Origin: Granulosicoccus antarcticus IMCC3135
GTDB lineage: Bacteria > Pseudomonadota > Gammaproteobacteria > Granulosicoccales > Granulosicoccaceae
Direction of reading: 5' to 3'
DNA length: 64,000 nucleotides
Assembly (NCBI RefSeq): GCF_002215215.1
Contig: NZ_CP018632.1
Span: 6,382,501-6,446,500, forward strand
Shown in pieces: positions 1 to 8,102 of this stretch (position 1 is its first letter; each line of letters begins with the position of its first letter). The translations under genes and the position numbers were made by a program. Below the pieces are notes generated by a model. The model saw only the letters and a list, made by a program, of their open reading frames with translations. It ran no database searches and was not told the DNA's origin.

Positions 1-1863
1 ATCGTTACCCAGCGTTACCAGCGCACCGTCTTCAATGCCGTAGCAGGCCATATCGTCCGGATGCAACCTGGCCAATGGTTTCTTTTCCATACGACGACTC
101 GACGGAGTTTCGGTGAAACTTGAATTCAGAAACTGTCTGGCAGGAGCTGCCACCAGTCGCAGCGGACACGCCTCTGTCGCCGAATCAATCACGGCCCAGT
201 GATCAGGAAACGCCGGCATACCCTCGGTATTGTTGCCCACAGAGGACCAGTCAGGCGAAAAATGGAATCGTTTGTCAGGAGTGCCGAAGCCATTGAGAAA
301 ATTGGCATCGCGGAACGAGGCATGAGCACAGTCCAGCCCACCACTGGCGAGCACCGCATCAAAGTCGGGCAGACCCGATGACAACAACATGTCGTTGATC
401 AGTTCCCGCTCGCTGAGCTGAAAACCGGCATGCGACAGTCCCAGCCGTTCAGCCAGTGCCTGCATCAGGGCATGATTGCTGCGGCATTCGCCCGGAGCGT
501 CGATCAGCTTCTGACCAATTTGCAGATGCGTATGACCACTGGCCGTGTAGATATCATCGTGCTCGAGAAACATGGTTGCGGGTAGAACGATATCGGCATA
601 TTCAGCCGTTTCAGTCATGAACTGCTCGTGCACAACGCTAAACAGGTCATCACGTGCCAGCCCTTGCAGCACCAGGCGTGTTTCCGGTGCAACCACCGCC
701 GGATTGGTGTTTTGAATGAACAGGGCTTCAATAGCAGGCCCACCCTGCAGATCTGCAGCATTGCCCGTCAGCACTCGGCCAATACGGGATTGGTCAATCG
801 CTCGTGTGTCAGGGACAATATCCAGGCCCTGGATTTTTGTTCTGTCCAGCTTGTAGATACTCGAATTACCATACAAGGCCCCACCCCCTTCATACTGCCA
901 GGCACCGCTCACCGCCGGCAGGCAAGTGACGGCGTGCAGATTGACCGCGCCATTGCGTGAGCGGGAAAAACCGTAGCCGATACGCAGGAAGGATTTTTTC
1001 GTGCGACCGTAGAGTCGGGCAAATTCGACGATCTGTTCAACCGGCAAACCGGTAATTTCAGCAGCCCAGGCCGGTGTGCGAGTCGCAAGATGCTGCCGCA
1101 GATCATCAGCTTTTGCGGTGTAGGCCGCCATATAGGCCTGATCGGCCAGCCCTTCTTCGAACAGGACATGCATGACTGCGCAGGCCAGAGCCCCGTCAGT
1201 ACCAGGCTTCAGCATCAGGTGCAGGTCAGCCTTGTCTGCCGTTTTCGTGCGATAAGGGTCAACAACCACGAATTTGGCGCCATTGAGCCGTTTCGCCTGC
1301 GAGACATGGTGCATCACGTTGACCTGTGTGCTCACAGGATTACCGCCCCAGACCACGATCAGATCGCTCTGATGCATCAGGCGTGCATCACTACCACTCT
1401 TGACCCCGGCTCCGGCCTTGAATCCGGCATCCGCAACAGACACACAATAAGTTGAATGCTGCCGTGAGGTGCCATAGGCATGTCGAAACCGGTCCAGTCC
1501 GTCGCGCTGCACCAGTCCCATGGTACCGGCGTAGTGAAATGGCCAGATGGCTTCAGCACCGCTGTTCTTGCGGATACGCTCAAAGCGTTCGCAAATGGTG
1601 TCCAGCGCATCATCCCAACTGATAGCCTCAAAGCCTGCCGAAGAGGACTTGCTCCCTTTGCGTCGCAGTGGCTTCATCAATCGATCCGGATGATGCACGC
1701 GTTCGGCATAGCGAGACACTTTTGCGCAGATCACACCCTGTGTGTAGCTGTGATCCTTGGCACCATAGATACGACCGATGGTGCTCTGGGATACCACTTC
1801 CACATCCAGCGCACAGACACTGGGACAGTCATGTGGGCAGACACTGCGCATACGGGTAGTCAT
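1..1863 (-). CDS. Molybdopterin-dependent oxidoreductase, catalytic subunit (C-terminus cut by window edge)
   Basis: The reverse strand is open from an ATG at 1863 to the window edge: 621 codons with no stop. The product belongs to the molybdopterin oxidoreductase (DMSO reductase) superfamily, which transfers electrons between a substrate and a bis-MGD molybdenum centre. Residues Cys9, Cys13, Cys17 and Cys46 (CPHDCPSVC, then VICAK) form the N-terminal 4Fe-4S motif. The Mo/MGD-binding core follows, including WGGNPVSTQ and TNPAVVAPE; the dinucleotide-binding domain begins near the truncated end (RLHPDDMACYGI). Family members run to roughly 700 residues, so about 80 appear to be missing. There is no Tat signal, so it is probably cytoplasmic. 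The substrate cannot be named. Forward reading frames in this interval are antisense shadows. Confidence 0.85.
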   Translation of the reverse strand, partial: MTTRMRSVCPHDCPSVCALDVEVVSQSTIGRIYGAKDHSYTQGVICAKVSRYAERVHHPDRLMKPLRRKGSKSSSAGFEAISWDDALDTICERFERIRKNSGAEAIWPFHYAGTMGLVQRDGLDRFRHAYGTSRQHSTYCVSVADAGFKAGAGVKSGSDARLMHQSDLIVVWGGNPVSTQVNVMHHVSQAKRLNGAKFVVVDPYRTKTADKADLHLMLKPGTDGALACAVMHVLFEEGLADQAYMAAYTAKADDLRQHLATRTPAWAAEITGLPVEQIVEFARLYGRTKKSFLRIGYGFSRSRNGAVNLHAVTCLPAVSGAWQYEGGGALYGNSSIYKLDRTKIQGLDIVPDTRAIDQSRIGRVLTGNAADLQGGPAIEALFIQNTNPAVVAPETRLVLQGLARDDLFSVVHEQFMTETAEYADIVLPATMFLEHDDIYTASGHTHLQIGQKLIDAPGECRSNHALMQALAERLGLSHAGFQLSERELINDMLLSSGLPDFDAVLASGGLDCAHASFRDANFLNGFGTPDKRFHFSPDWSSVGNNTEGMPAFPDHWAVIDSATEACPLRLVAAPARQFLNSSFTETPSSRRMEKKPLARLHPDDMACYGIEDGALVTLGND

Positions 1864-2157
1864 GAGGCAATCAAGTATTCAAATTAGTGAAAACTAAAAA
1901 ATGAGGCTCACATTCAGCTTATCGACCTGCCATCGCATCGAATGTCATAGCTTGTGAGCTGTATCCCATAGTGCCAGTGTTACCCAGCCGATGCAGGGGT
2001 TCTCGTGTCCAAAGACACATCTTTCGACAGCGAGGTTTCAGTCCATCTGGTACTTTACGCAGCTATCGACTCCACGGGATGTGTCATCACACACCTTATG
2101 AAACGAACTCTTTATTCAGGGCAGAACCTGCCCCTTCCAACACGAGCTGACAAGCTC

Positions 2158-3942
2158 ATGTCTGGCCGCTGGCTGATCGGCGCTCTGCTGAGCGTGATTC
2201 TGGTGCTAAATGGCTGCAGTGACGGCGGTGTTGTCATCGACAATGCAGATTCAGGCAGCAACCCGGGCAGTAGCTCAGGTGGCAGCTCGGGCAGCGGTAA
2301 TGGTGACGGTACGCCCACCGGCGGTGACCTGTCAGAACCTGATGGTGGCGGACCGACTGGTGAATTGCCACCCGTGACCAGCGTCTCCAACCTGGATCCG
2401 GATGACGTTGAGGCCTCACGCCTGCTCGCACAGGCCACCTTTGGCGCCACCCTGGCGGATATCGCCACTGTAAAAGAATCAGGCTTTGAGGAGTGGATTG
2501 ACGAGCAGATAAGCCTGCCGGTTTCTCTGACAGAGCCCTACACACGGGCAAACAGCAACGGCAGCAGCGGCGCGGAACGTCATGAAGTCTGGTGGAACAA
2601 TGTTTTAGAGCAACCTGACCAGCTACGCCAGCGAGTCGCCTTCGCATTGAGCGAAATATTCGTGGTCTCCGACCTGGACTATCTGCTGGCCAACAATCAG
2701 TGGGGCATGGCCAGTTATTACGACATGCTCAGCCGCAACGCATTCGGCAATTATCGTGACTTGCTCGAAGATGTGACCCTGCATCCGGTGATGGGTGTAT
2801 TTCTGAGCATGGTCCGTAATGAAAAAGCCAACGTGGAGGAGAACATTCGTCCTGATGAGAACTACGCACGCGAAGTGTTGCAATTGTTCTCAATCGGTCT
2901 CTACGAACTGAATAACCGCGGAGAAGCTCTGCCACTGGCCAGTCCGGTACCCGCCTATTCGCAGGATCAGGTAGAGGAATTTGCGCGCGTTTTCACGGGC
3001 TGGAATTACGATCTGGTGACTTCCTGGGAGACTATAAACCTGGGCGGTGGCGATACCTTTACGACCCCCATGGTCCCTGACGAACGATTTCACGACACGG
3101 GCAGCAAAAATTTGCTTAACGGTGCCGTTGCACCCGCAGGGCTCAACGTACGCGAGGACATGGCCTTCGCACTCGATAACATTTTCCAGCACGCGAATGT
3201 GGGTGTACTGATCTCCAAACAATTGATCCAGCGTCTGGTCACCAGCAATCCCACACCTGACTATGTAGAGCGTGTCGTCACTGTCTTCAACGACAACGGC
3301 GCCGGAGAGCGAGGCGATCTGGCCGCTGTCGTCAAGGCCATCTTGCTGGACGATGAAGCCCGCAATGGCTATCTGGACAATCCTGATTTCGGCAAACTGC
3401 GTGAACCGGTCGTGCGACTGGCCCATCTCTGGCGTGCACTCGATGGCACCCCCGGCCCATTAGCCGATGACGTACACAACACACCTGATTTCACACTGAA
3501 CCGCGTTGATGAAATGACCGGTCAGGAAGTCATGCAAGCACCTTCAGTCTTCAATTTTTTCGATCCGGACCACCCGGTCGTACCCTCGGGCACCACGCTA
3601 TCGCCCGAACTGCAAATCATGACTGAAGCCAATCTGGCGGCCACCCACAACAACTATCACCATCAGGTATACCGCTTCAATGACCGCTCGGATCTGAGTG
3701 ATGACAACCCGCGTGTGACCGTTATCAATCTGCAGCCTCTGGTCGATCTGGCAGCGGATCCGGACAAACTGCTCGACTGGTACAACCTGGTTCTGTTCGG
3801 TGGTTCGATGCCTGACACCATGCGCCAGACCCTGTTCGATTACATCGGCAACCTGGGCTCCGATGATGCAGGTCGCTTCGCCGCCGTTCAGGACTCATTG
3901 TTCATGCTACTGGTCGCACCTCAATACCACCTACAGCGCTAG
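2158..3942 (+). CDS. DUF1800 domain-containing lipoprotein
   Basis: A 594-residue protein with a lipoprotein signal peptide (short basic n-region, hydrophobic stretch, lipobox LNGC about 20 residues from the chosen ATG). A Gly/Ser-rich linker of about 60 residues follows, then a DUF1800 domain. Typical segments are LLAQATFGATLADI, RQRVAFALSEIF, YAREVLQLFSIGLYEL and VFTGWNYD. The molecular function of DUF1800 is unknown; members are exported and usually paired with DUF1501 proteins, as here. The frame stays open upstream to a GTG at 2005 and an ATG at 2098; 2158 was chosen because it puts the lipobox at a normal distance. No start has a clear Shine-Dalgarno sequence. The DUF1501 gene follows after 77 bp, probably in the same transcript. 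Confidence 0.82.
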   Translation: MSGRWLIGALLSVILVLNGCSDGGVVIDNADSGSNPGSSSGGSSGSGNGDGTPTGGDLSEPDGGGPTGELPPVTSVSNLDPDDVEASRLLAQATFGATLADIATVKESGFEEWIDEQISLPVSLTEPYTRANSNGSSGAERHEVWWNNVLEQPDQLRQRVAFALSEIFVVSDLDYLLANNQWGMASYYDMLSRNAFGNYRDLLEDVTLHPVMGVFLSMVRNEKANVEENIRPDENYAREVLQLFSIGLYELNNRGEALPLASPVPAYSQDQVEEFARVFTGWNYDLVTSWETINLGGGDTFTTPMVPDERFHDTGSKNLLNGAVAPAGLNVREDMAFALDNIFQHANVGVLISKQLIQRLVTSNPTPDYVERVVTVFNDNGAGERGDLAAVVKAILLDDEARNGYLDNPDFGKLREPVVRLAHLWRALDGTPGPLADDVHNTPDFTLNRVDEMTGQEVMQAPSVFNFFDPDHPVVPSGTTLSPELQIMTEANLAATHNNYHHQVYRFNDRSDLSDDNPRVTVINLQPLVDLAADPDKLLDWYNLVLFGGSMPDTMRQTLFDYIGNLGSDDAGRFAAVQDSLFMLLVAPQYHLQR

Positions 3943-4019
3943 TCTCATGCCACTCTTTGAACCTCTTGAACTCATGAGCAAAAACCTCAGGCTCAACACC
4001 GAACGCCAGGACTCACAAC

Positions 4020-5426
4020 ATGCGTAATCCGATCGATAAAGAAAAACGCCGATTGCTGAAAACTCTGGCAGCTCTGCCACTGGGTGCGGGTGTATCCATG
4101 ATGGCGGGCAACGGCCGGGCCAATGCGGCAACTTGTGATGATGCCAGGTCACTCGTCTGCATTTTTCTCGCAGGTGGTGCTGACTCCTTCAATATGTTCG
4201 TGCCCGGTGGCAGTAGCTACACCGACTACCGCAACTCACGCAACGAACTGTCAGTCGCAGAGTCAGATTTGCTGACAGTCAGTGATGCGCAACAGGGGGA
4301 GTTCGGCTTCAACGCAATGTTGCCCAACCTTGAACGCTTGTATAGCGATAATCGACTCGCAGTACTGAGTAATACCGGCACACTGATTCAACCCACTACC
4401 AAGGACGACTACCTGGGAACCGTGGCCTTGCCACAATCGCTGTTTGCACATAACACGCAGCAGAAACTGTGGCAGACAGGCGCTGGTATCGTCAATGGCA
4501 GCAATGCCTTTGGCTGGGGTGGTGCAATCAGCACTCATGCGGCCAACTGCAATGGCAACATCGCCGTCGCACCGGCCTTCTCCATGAGCGGCAGCACCGA
4601 CTGGCTGGCTTCGGCCGATACCAACTACGTCACCCTCAACGCCGATGTCGCTGTACAACGAATGTTTGGTTACGACAACATCAGTGACTGGATTCCACCA
4701 GCCAGACTCAGCAATGTTGGTCGCACGCTCAACGAGCTGGTGGCACAGGGCCAGGACAGCGGCAACCCACTGATCATGCGCGCCATTGCCAATGCCGTGG
4801 GACGAGCCTCGGATGCAACCGCATCATTGTATACAGCCCTGGAAGCCAACCCTTTGCCACAGATGCAGTACAACGGCAGTAACAAGCTTGCCAAGCAGTT
4901 GCACCTGGTAGCAAGGCTGATTGCCTCACGTGAGGAGCTGGGGATGCAGAAACAGGTATTTTTCGTGATGATGGGCGGCTGGGATACCCATTCTGATCAG
5001 GTAGAGCGCATGCCGGATCTGCTGGAGGGTCTGAACGAGGCGATTGGCAGCTTTCAGGACACCATCGATGGCATCAATATGGCCAACAGTGTCACCTCCT
5101 TTACCGCCTCGGATTTTGGACGCACCCTGACCAGTAACGGCAATGGTACAGACCATGGCTGGGGTGGTCACAGCTTCGTCTTCGGTGGTGCCGTGGACGG
5201 TGGCCGCGTCATTGGTGATACACCTGACTATTCTGCCAGCAACAATCCTGACGATGCCGGTGAGGATGATGGCAGTTTTGCCGGTCGTCTGATTCCGAAA
5301 ATTTCTGTCAATCAATACGCCGCCACCCTGTCACGCTGGATGGGAGTATCGGAAGCCGAGTTGAGCGAGGCCCTGCCCGATCTTCAAAACTTCGCAGAAA
5401 CAGATCTGGGCTTCATGCAAAGCTGA
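4020..5426 (+). CDS. DUF1501 domain-containing exported protein
   Basis: A 468-residue DUF1501 protein. The N-terminus carries a twin-arginine-like signal (KRRLLKTLAALPLG, ending at about ANAA, residue 38), suggesting Tat export of a folded protein. The domain shows the usual LVCIFLAGGADSFNMFVP start, a GGWDTH motif near residue 320 and TSNGNGTDHGWGGHSFVFGG near residue 375. These His/Asp-rich motifs resemble the metal-binding parts of the alkaline phosphatase/sulfatase-like fold to which the family has been compared. Its substrate is unknown. It follows the DUF1800 lipoprotein, and the two families are commonly adjacent in Gram-negative bacteria, so a joint envelope role is inferred. Family assignment is firm; function is not. 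Confidence 0.85.
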   Translation: MRNPIDKEKRRLLKTLAALPLGAGVSMMAGNGRANAATCDDARSLVCIFLAGGADSFNMFVPGGSSYTDYRNSRNELSVAESDLLTVSDAQQGEFGFNAMLPNLERLYSDNRLAVLSNTGTLIQPTTKDDYLGTVALPQSLFAHNTQQKLWQTGAGIVNGSNAFGWGGAISTHAANCNGNIAVAPAFSMSGSTDWLASADTNYVTLNADVAVQRMFGYDNISDWIPPARLSNVGRTLNELVAQGQDSGNPLIMRAIANAVGRASDATASLYTALEANPLPQMQYNGSNKLAKQLHLVARLIASREELGMQKQVFFVMMGGWDTHSDQVERMPDLLEGLNEAIGSFQDTIDGINMANSVTSFTASDFGRTLTSNGNGTDHGWGGHSFVFGGAVDGGRVIGDTPDYSASNNPDDAGEDDGSFAGRLIPKISVNQYAATLSRWMGVSEAELSEALPDLQNFAETDLGFMQS

Positions 5427-5433
5427 TTGAACT

Positions 5434-5470
5434 CATGCCGCCCCCTGTGGCTACACAGGGAGTCGGCATG
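5434..5470. terminator. Hairpin between convergent genes, probable terminator
   Basis: CATGCCG (5434-5440) pairs with CGGCATG (5464-5470). Inside, CCCTGTG pairs with CACAGGG around a GCTA loop. It lies between the DUF1501 stop and the convergent DUF1840 stop. No strong T-tract follows on either strand, so termination is inferred from position and stem strength. Confidence 0.5.
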
Positions 5471-5496
5471 CATTGCATTTAGAAAAAGTCCGGGAT

Positions 5497-5835
5497 TCAG
5501 CTATCCCAGAGCACATTTTCCTTAACCGCAGCCGCCGCCTCGAGAAGCTCAACCAATGGGCCAGCACGGGTATGCAAGGCAACGGGCATCTCTTCCTCAT
5601 CATCGGAGAAACCGTCATGGGGATCGTTGCTCGATGCTGGCGCTGAAGAACCTGCCTCTTCAGCCTCCAACTTTGCCAATGCTTCGTGTAAAGTTTCCAG
5701 AGCTTTCGGAACATCCGCGGCGAGTATCGCACCGGGCACATTGCCGCTCTGGCCCATCAATTTCAGCAGAGCTACAGCTGGCTCTCCGAACATGGTGATA
5801 TCAGAATATGCGCTTGTCTTGAAGGTTACTAGCAC
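5497..5835 (-). CDS. DUF1840 domain-containing protein
   Basis: A small 112-residue protein. The chosen GTG start gives an N-terminus reading LVTFKTSAYSDITMFGEPA, the typical DUF1840 opening, with a GAGGT ribosome site about 6 bases upstream. The frame is open further upstream to 5883, but those 16 residues do not look like the family. The middle is Ala/Glu-rich helix (ALETLHEALAKLEAEEA), followed by an acidic linker (DDEEEMP) and a C-terminal helix with hydrophobic LVELLEAAAA. It is soluble and cytoplasmic; its function is unknown. Its start faces the start of the YdjM-like gene only 27 bp away. Confidence 0.8.
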   Translation of the reverse strand: MLVTFKTSAYSDITMFGEPAVALLKLMGQSGNVPGAILAADVPKALETLHEALAKLEAEEAGSSAPASSNDPHDGFSDDEEEMPVALHTRAGPLVELLEAAAAVKENVLWDS

Positions 5836-5862
5836 GATGACCTCATTTAGGAAAACCCAATA

Positions 5863-6570
5863 GTGGCCGACTTTAACACACACGTTTTTGGTGCAGCAGC
5901 CGTTGTTAGCCTGGGGGCAACCTGTTGTACCAAACTGCTGTCTCTGGGCATGACCGACGGACTCATGCTGACCGTTGCTGGCATGGTCGGAGGCATCTTG
6001 CCCGACATCGATCTTAAACAGTCGCAGCCTTCGCGCGCCCTGTTCTCGGGACTTGGCACCATTGCCGCGCTTGCCTGGTTATTTGCCAACGTTGATGCAT
6101 TTACCGGACTGGAACTCTGGCTGGGAGCCATTACCGTCTTCTTGCTGGTGCGTTTTCCACTGTGGTGGATGTTTCATTCAATTACCAAGCATCGCGGCAT
6201 TCTGCACTCTCAGATTGCAGCCATCATGGCTGGCGTGCTCATGAGTGCCGCCGCCTGGCAGCTTCTGGAGAGCAACGAGTTGCAAAGCTGGTTGCTGGGA
6301 ATATTCATGACACTGGGTTACCTGATCCATCTGATACTGGACGAGCTATACAGTGTCGATTTTACCGGCGTTCGTGTTCGTCGCTCTTTTGGCAGTGCGA
6401 TGAAGCCTCTGGACATGCAGCAACTGCCCGCCAGTTGCCTGGTTATCTTCATCACACTGGTTGCCTGGTTCTGGACAGCTCCCTACGACACAGCATGGCA
6501 ACAGTGGCAGGCACTGTATACCGACTGGCGCCCTGCACTGATACCTCACTGGATCTGGAACAACCTCTAA
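5863..6570 (+). CDS. YdjM/DUF457-family inner-membrane metal-dependent hydrolase
   Basis: A 235-residue integral membrane protein of the YdjM (LexA-regulated membrane protein / DUF457) family. The GTG start has AGGA about 9 bases upstream. Family hallmarks are GGILPDIDLKQSQPSR (residues 44-59), HSITKHRGILHS (around 105-117) and the late IHLILDELYSVDF; the Asp/His residues in these motifs are the presumed metal ligands. Four or five hydrophobic segments are visible. Family members are described as predicted phospholipase-C-like metal hydrolases, without a proven substrate here. The next gene is convergent, with stops 15 bp apart. Confidence 0.8.
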   Translation: MADFNTHVFGAAAVVSLGATCCTKLLSLGMTDGLMLTVAGMVGGILPDIDLKQSQPSRALFSGLGTIAALAWLFANVDAFTGLELWLGAITVFLLVRFPLWWMFHSITKHRGILHSQIAAIMAGVLMSAAAWQLLESNELQSWLLGIFMTLGYLIHLILDELYSVDFTGVRVRRSFGSAMKPLDMQQLPASCLVIFITLVAWFWTAPYDTAWQQWQALYTDWRPALIPHWIWNNL

Positions 6571-6584
6571 AAGGGCCCCTCTGC

Positions 6585-7982
6585 TTACAGTTTGATGTTG
6601 AGACGTTCAAGCAGCTCAAGCGTGATTCCACCACGATCAATGCCTTCTGCTGTCTGGTATTGCTCCATCGCCTTGAGAGTGCCCTGGCCTACGATGCCAT
6701 CCGCAGGGCCTGGATCATAACCTTCAGTCTTCAGTGCACTTTGCAGTGAGCTTATGATCTCTTCCGTCATATTGACTTTACACAGAACCTGTTTCCACTC
6801 GACCTGTGCCGGAGCGATTTGAACCTGCCGACTGATCGACTTGGTTTTCTCAGGCATCGAGATGCGACGTTCCGTCGCCGGTGTTGCCAATCGTTGTACC
6901 GCGATGGTCTCGGATACTGCCGGGATCTCCGATATCACGCTCTTGGCCGGCTCGCTGACCACTTCGCGATCCACAGTAACAAACTCTGCAGGGCGTTCAG
7001 TCAGGCAGATTTCACGACCGGTAGCAATCGCACTCTTGTCAGCATCTTCGCCCTTGGCCAACCAGAAAAACCGGGCTTCGGCCGACAACACCTGTTTTGT
7101 GATCGTCGTATATTCAGCTGGAATGTCCACCATCTTCTCGGCGGCAGGGCTGACCAGGCGTTGCACCTGAACCGTCTGGTATTCAGCAGGAACGTTAACG
7201 GTTTGGGTGGTTGCAGGTTTTACCAGCACTGTCTTTGTCAGCTCCTCATAACGTGCAGGAACCTCAACCAGACATAACACGTCGCCGGTGGCATTCGCTA
7301 CCTGCTCAATGACACCACAATCCTCTTTCCAGACACTGCGGGCAGGCTCCACCATTACAGATTCGGTCTCTGCTTTGAAGATCGCCGGTACATCAACGAT
7401 GACGCTGGAGGCCTCCTTGATCAACACCTGCTCTTCATCCGTTTCAAACACAGCAGGCTCAATCTCAATAACTTGAGTGGCCTCCTTGATCAGCACTTGC
7501 TCGGACTCGGCTGTGTACTGCGCCGGCGTGACATACTCGACAAAGCAACTATCAGGCTCGACCGCATCGGTATCAATGCCCGACGCTGCAAGTTGTGCAA
7601 TCGCTTCGGGGTTGATCGGCAAACTGTTGCCACCCACCTGCGTGGTCCAGCTCAGCGTGGCCGCGCGCACCTGCAGCTGCTCGACTTCTCTGGCGAAGAC
7701 TGTTGGCGTCACCGTGATCTGTTGTGACGCTTCCTTGACGACTACGCTCTGATTAACAGCTTCAAAGCTTGCAGCATCTGTCTCGATACGCTCAGCAGCC
7801 TCCTGAACGACCAGATCTTCACTGCTCGTTTCAAAGCGTGCCGGCGTAATGACCTTGGCATAGCATTCACCCGGCTTGGCATCAGGCAGAGTAAGACTGT
7901 TGTCGAATTGTTGAGCCGTTGCAGGCAGAGCCACAAAACAACTACCCAATACGCCCAACAGGGACAATGTCAATTTACGCAC
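6585..7982 (-). CDS. Periplasmic repeat protein with C-terminal peptidoglycan-binding domain
   Basis: A 465-residue exported protein. The GTG at 7982 gives a clean signal peptide (MRKLTLSLLGVLG, cleavage after ATAQ) and has a GAGGT site 9 bases upstream; the frame extends to 8060 but that part is not signal-like. The mature protein has twelve repeats of about 24 residues (pattern PAxFETxxExVLVKEAxxxI). They fall into four blocks of three, each opening with Cys and closing with Trp: Cys40-Trp112, Cys146-Trp218, Cys237-Trp307 and Cys326-Trp396. A PG_binding_1 domain (about residues 405-463, GYDPGPADGIVGQGTLKAM) ends the protein, so it probably anchors to the cell wall. Repeats of this type occur in uncharacterised proteobacterial peptidoglycan-binding proteins. 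No enzymatic motif is visible. Confidence 0.7.
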   Translation of the reverse strand: MRKLTLSLLGVLGSCFVALPATAQQFDNSLTLPDAKPGECYAKVITPARFETSSEDLVVQEAAERIETDAASFEAVNQSVVVKEASQQITVTPTVFAREVEQLQVRAATLSWTTQVGGNSLPINPEAIAQLAASGIDTDAVEPDSCFVEYVTPAQYTAESEQVLIKEATQVIEIEPAVFETDEEQVLIKEASSVIVDVPAIFKAETESVMVEPARSVWKEDCGVIEQVANATGDVLCLVEVPARYEELTKTVLVKPATTQTVNVPAEYQTVQVQRLVSPAAEKMVDIPAEYTTITKQVLSAEARFFWLAKGEDADKSAIATGREICLTERPAEFVTVDREVVSEPAKSVISEIPAVSETIAVQRLATPATERRISMPEKTKSISRQVQIAPAQVEWKQVLCKVNMTEEIISSLQSALKTEGYDPGPADGIVGQGTLKAMEQYQTAEGIDRGGITLELLERLNIKL

Positions 7983-8102
7983 AATGAAATACCTCAATTG
8001 TTCGAAAGCACTGCCTCTCGGCACAAGCGCAATTGTCGTATGCCCAGCAACATTATTCAATGCTTCTGTAAGTTAGCTCAGCAGTTAAATCCGAAAGCTC
8101 GA

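Noticed and set aside
199-1887. Several forward frames at the left edge
   Set aside because: They lie opposite a continuous reverse frame with clear molybdopterin oxidoreductase motifs.
2112-2647. Reverse frames rich in Pro/Leu opposite the DUF1800 gene
   Set aside because: They mirror the Gly/Ser linker of the forward gene and lack start signals.
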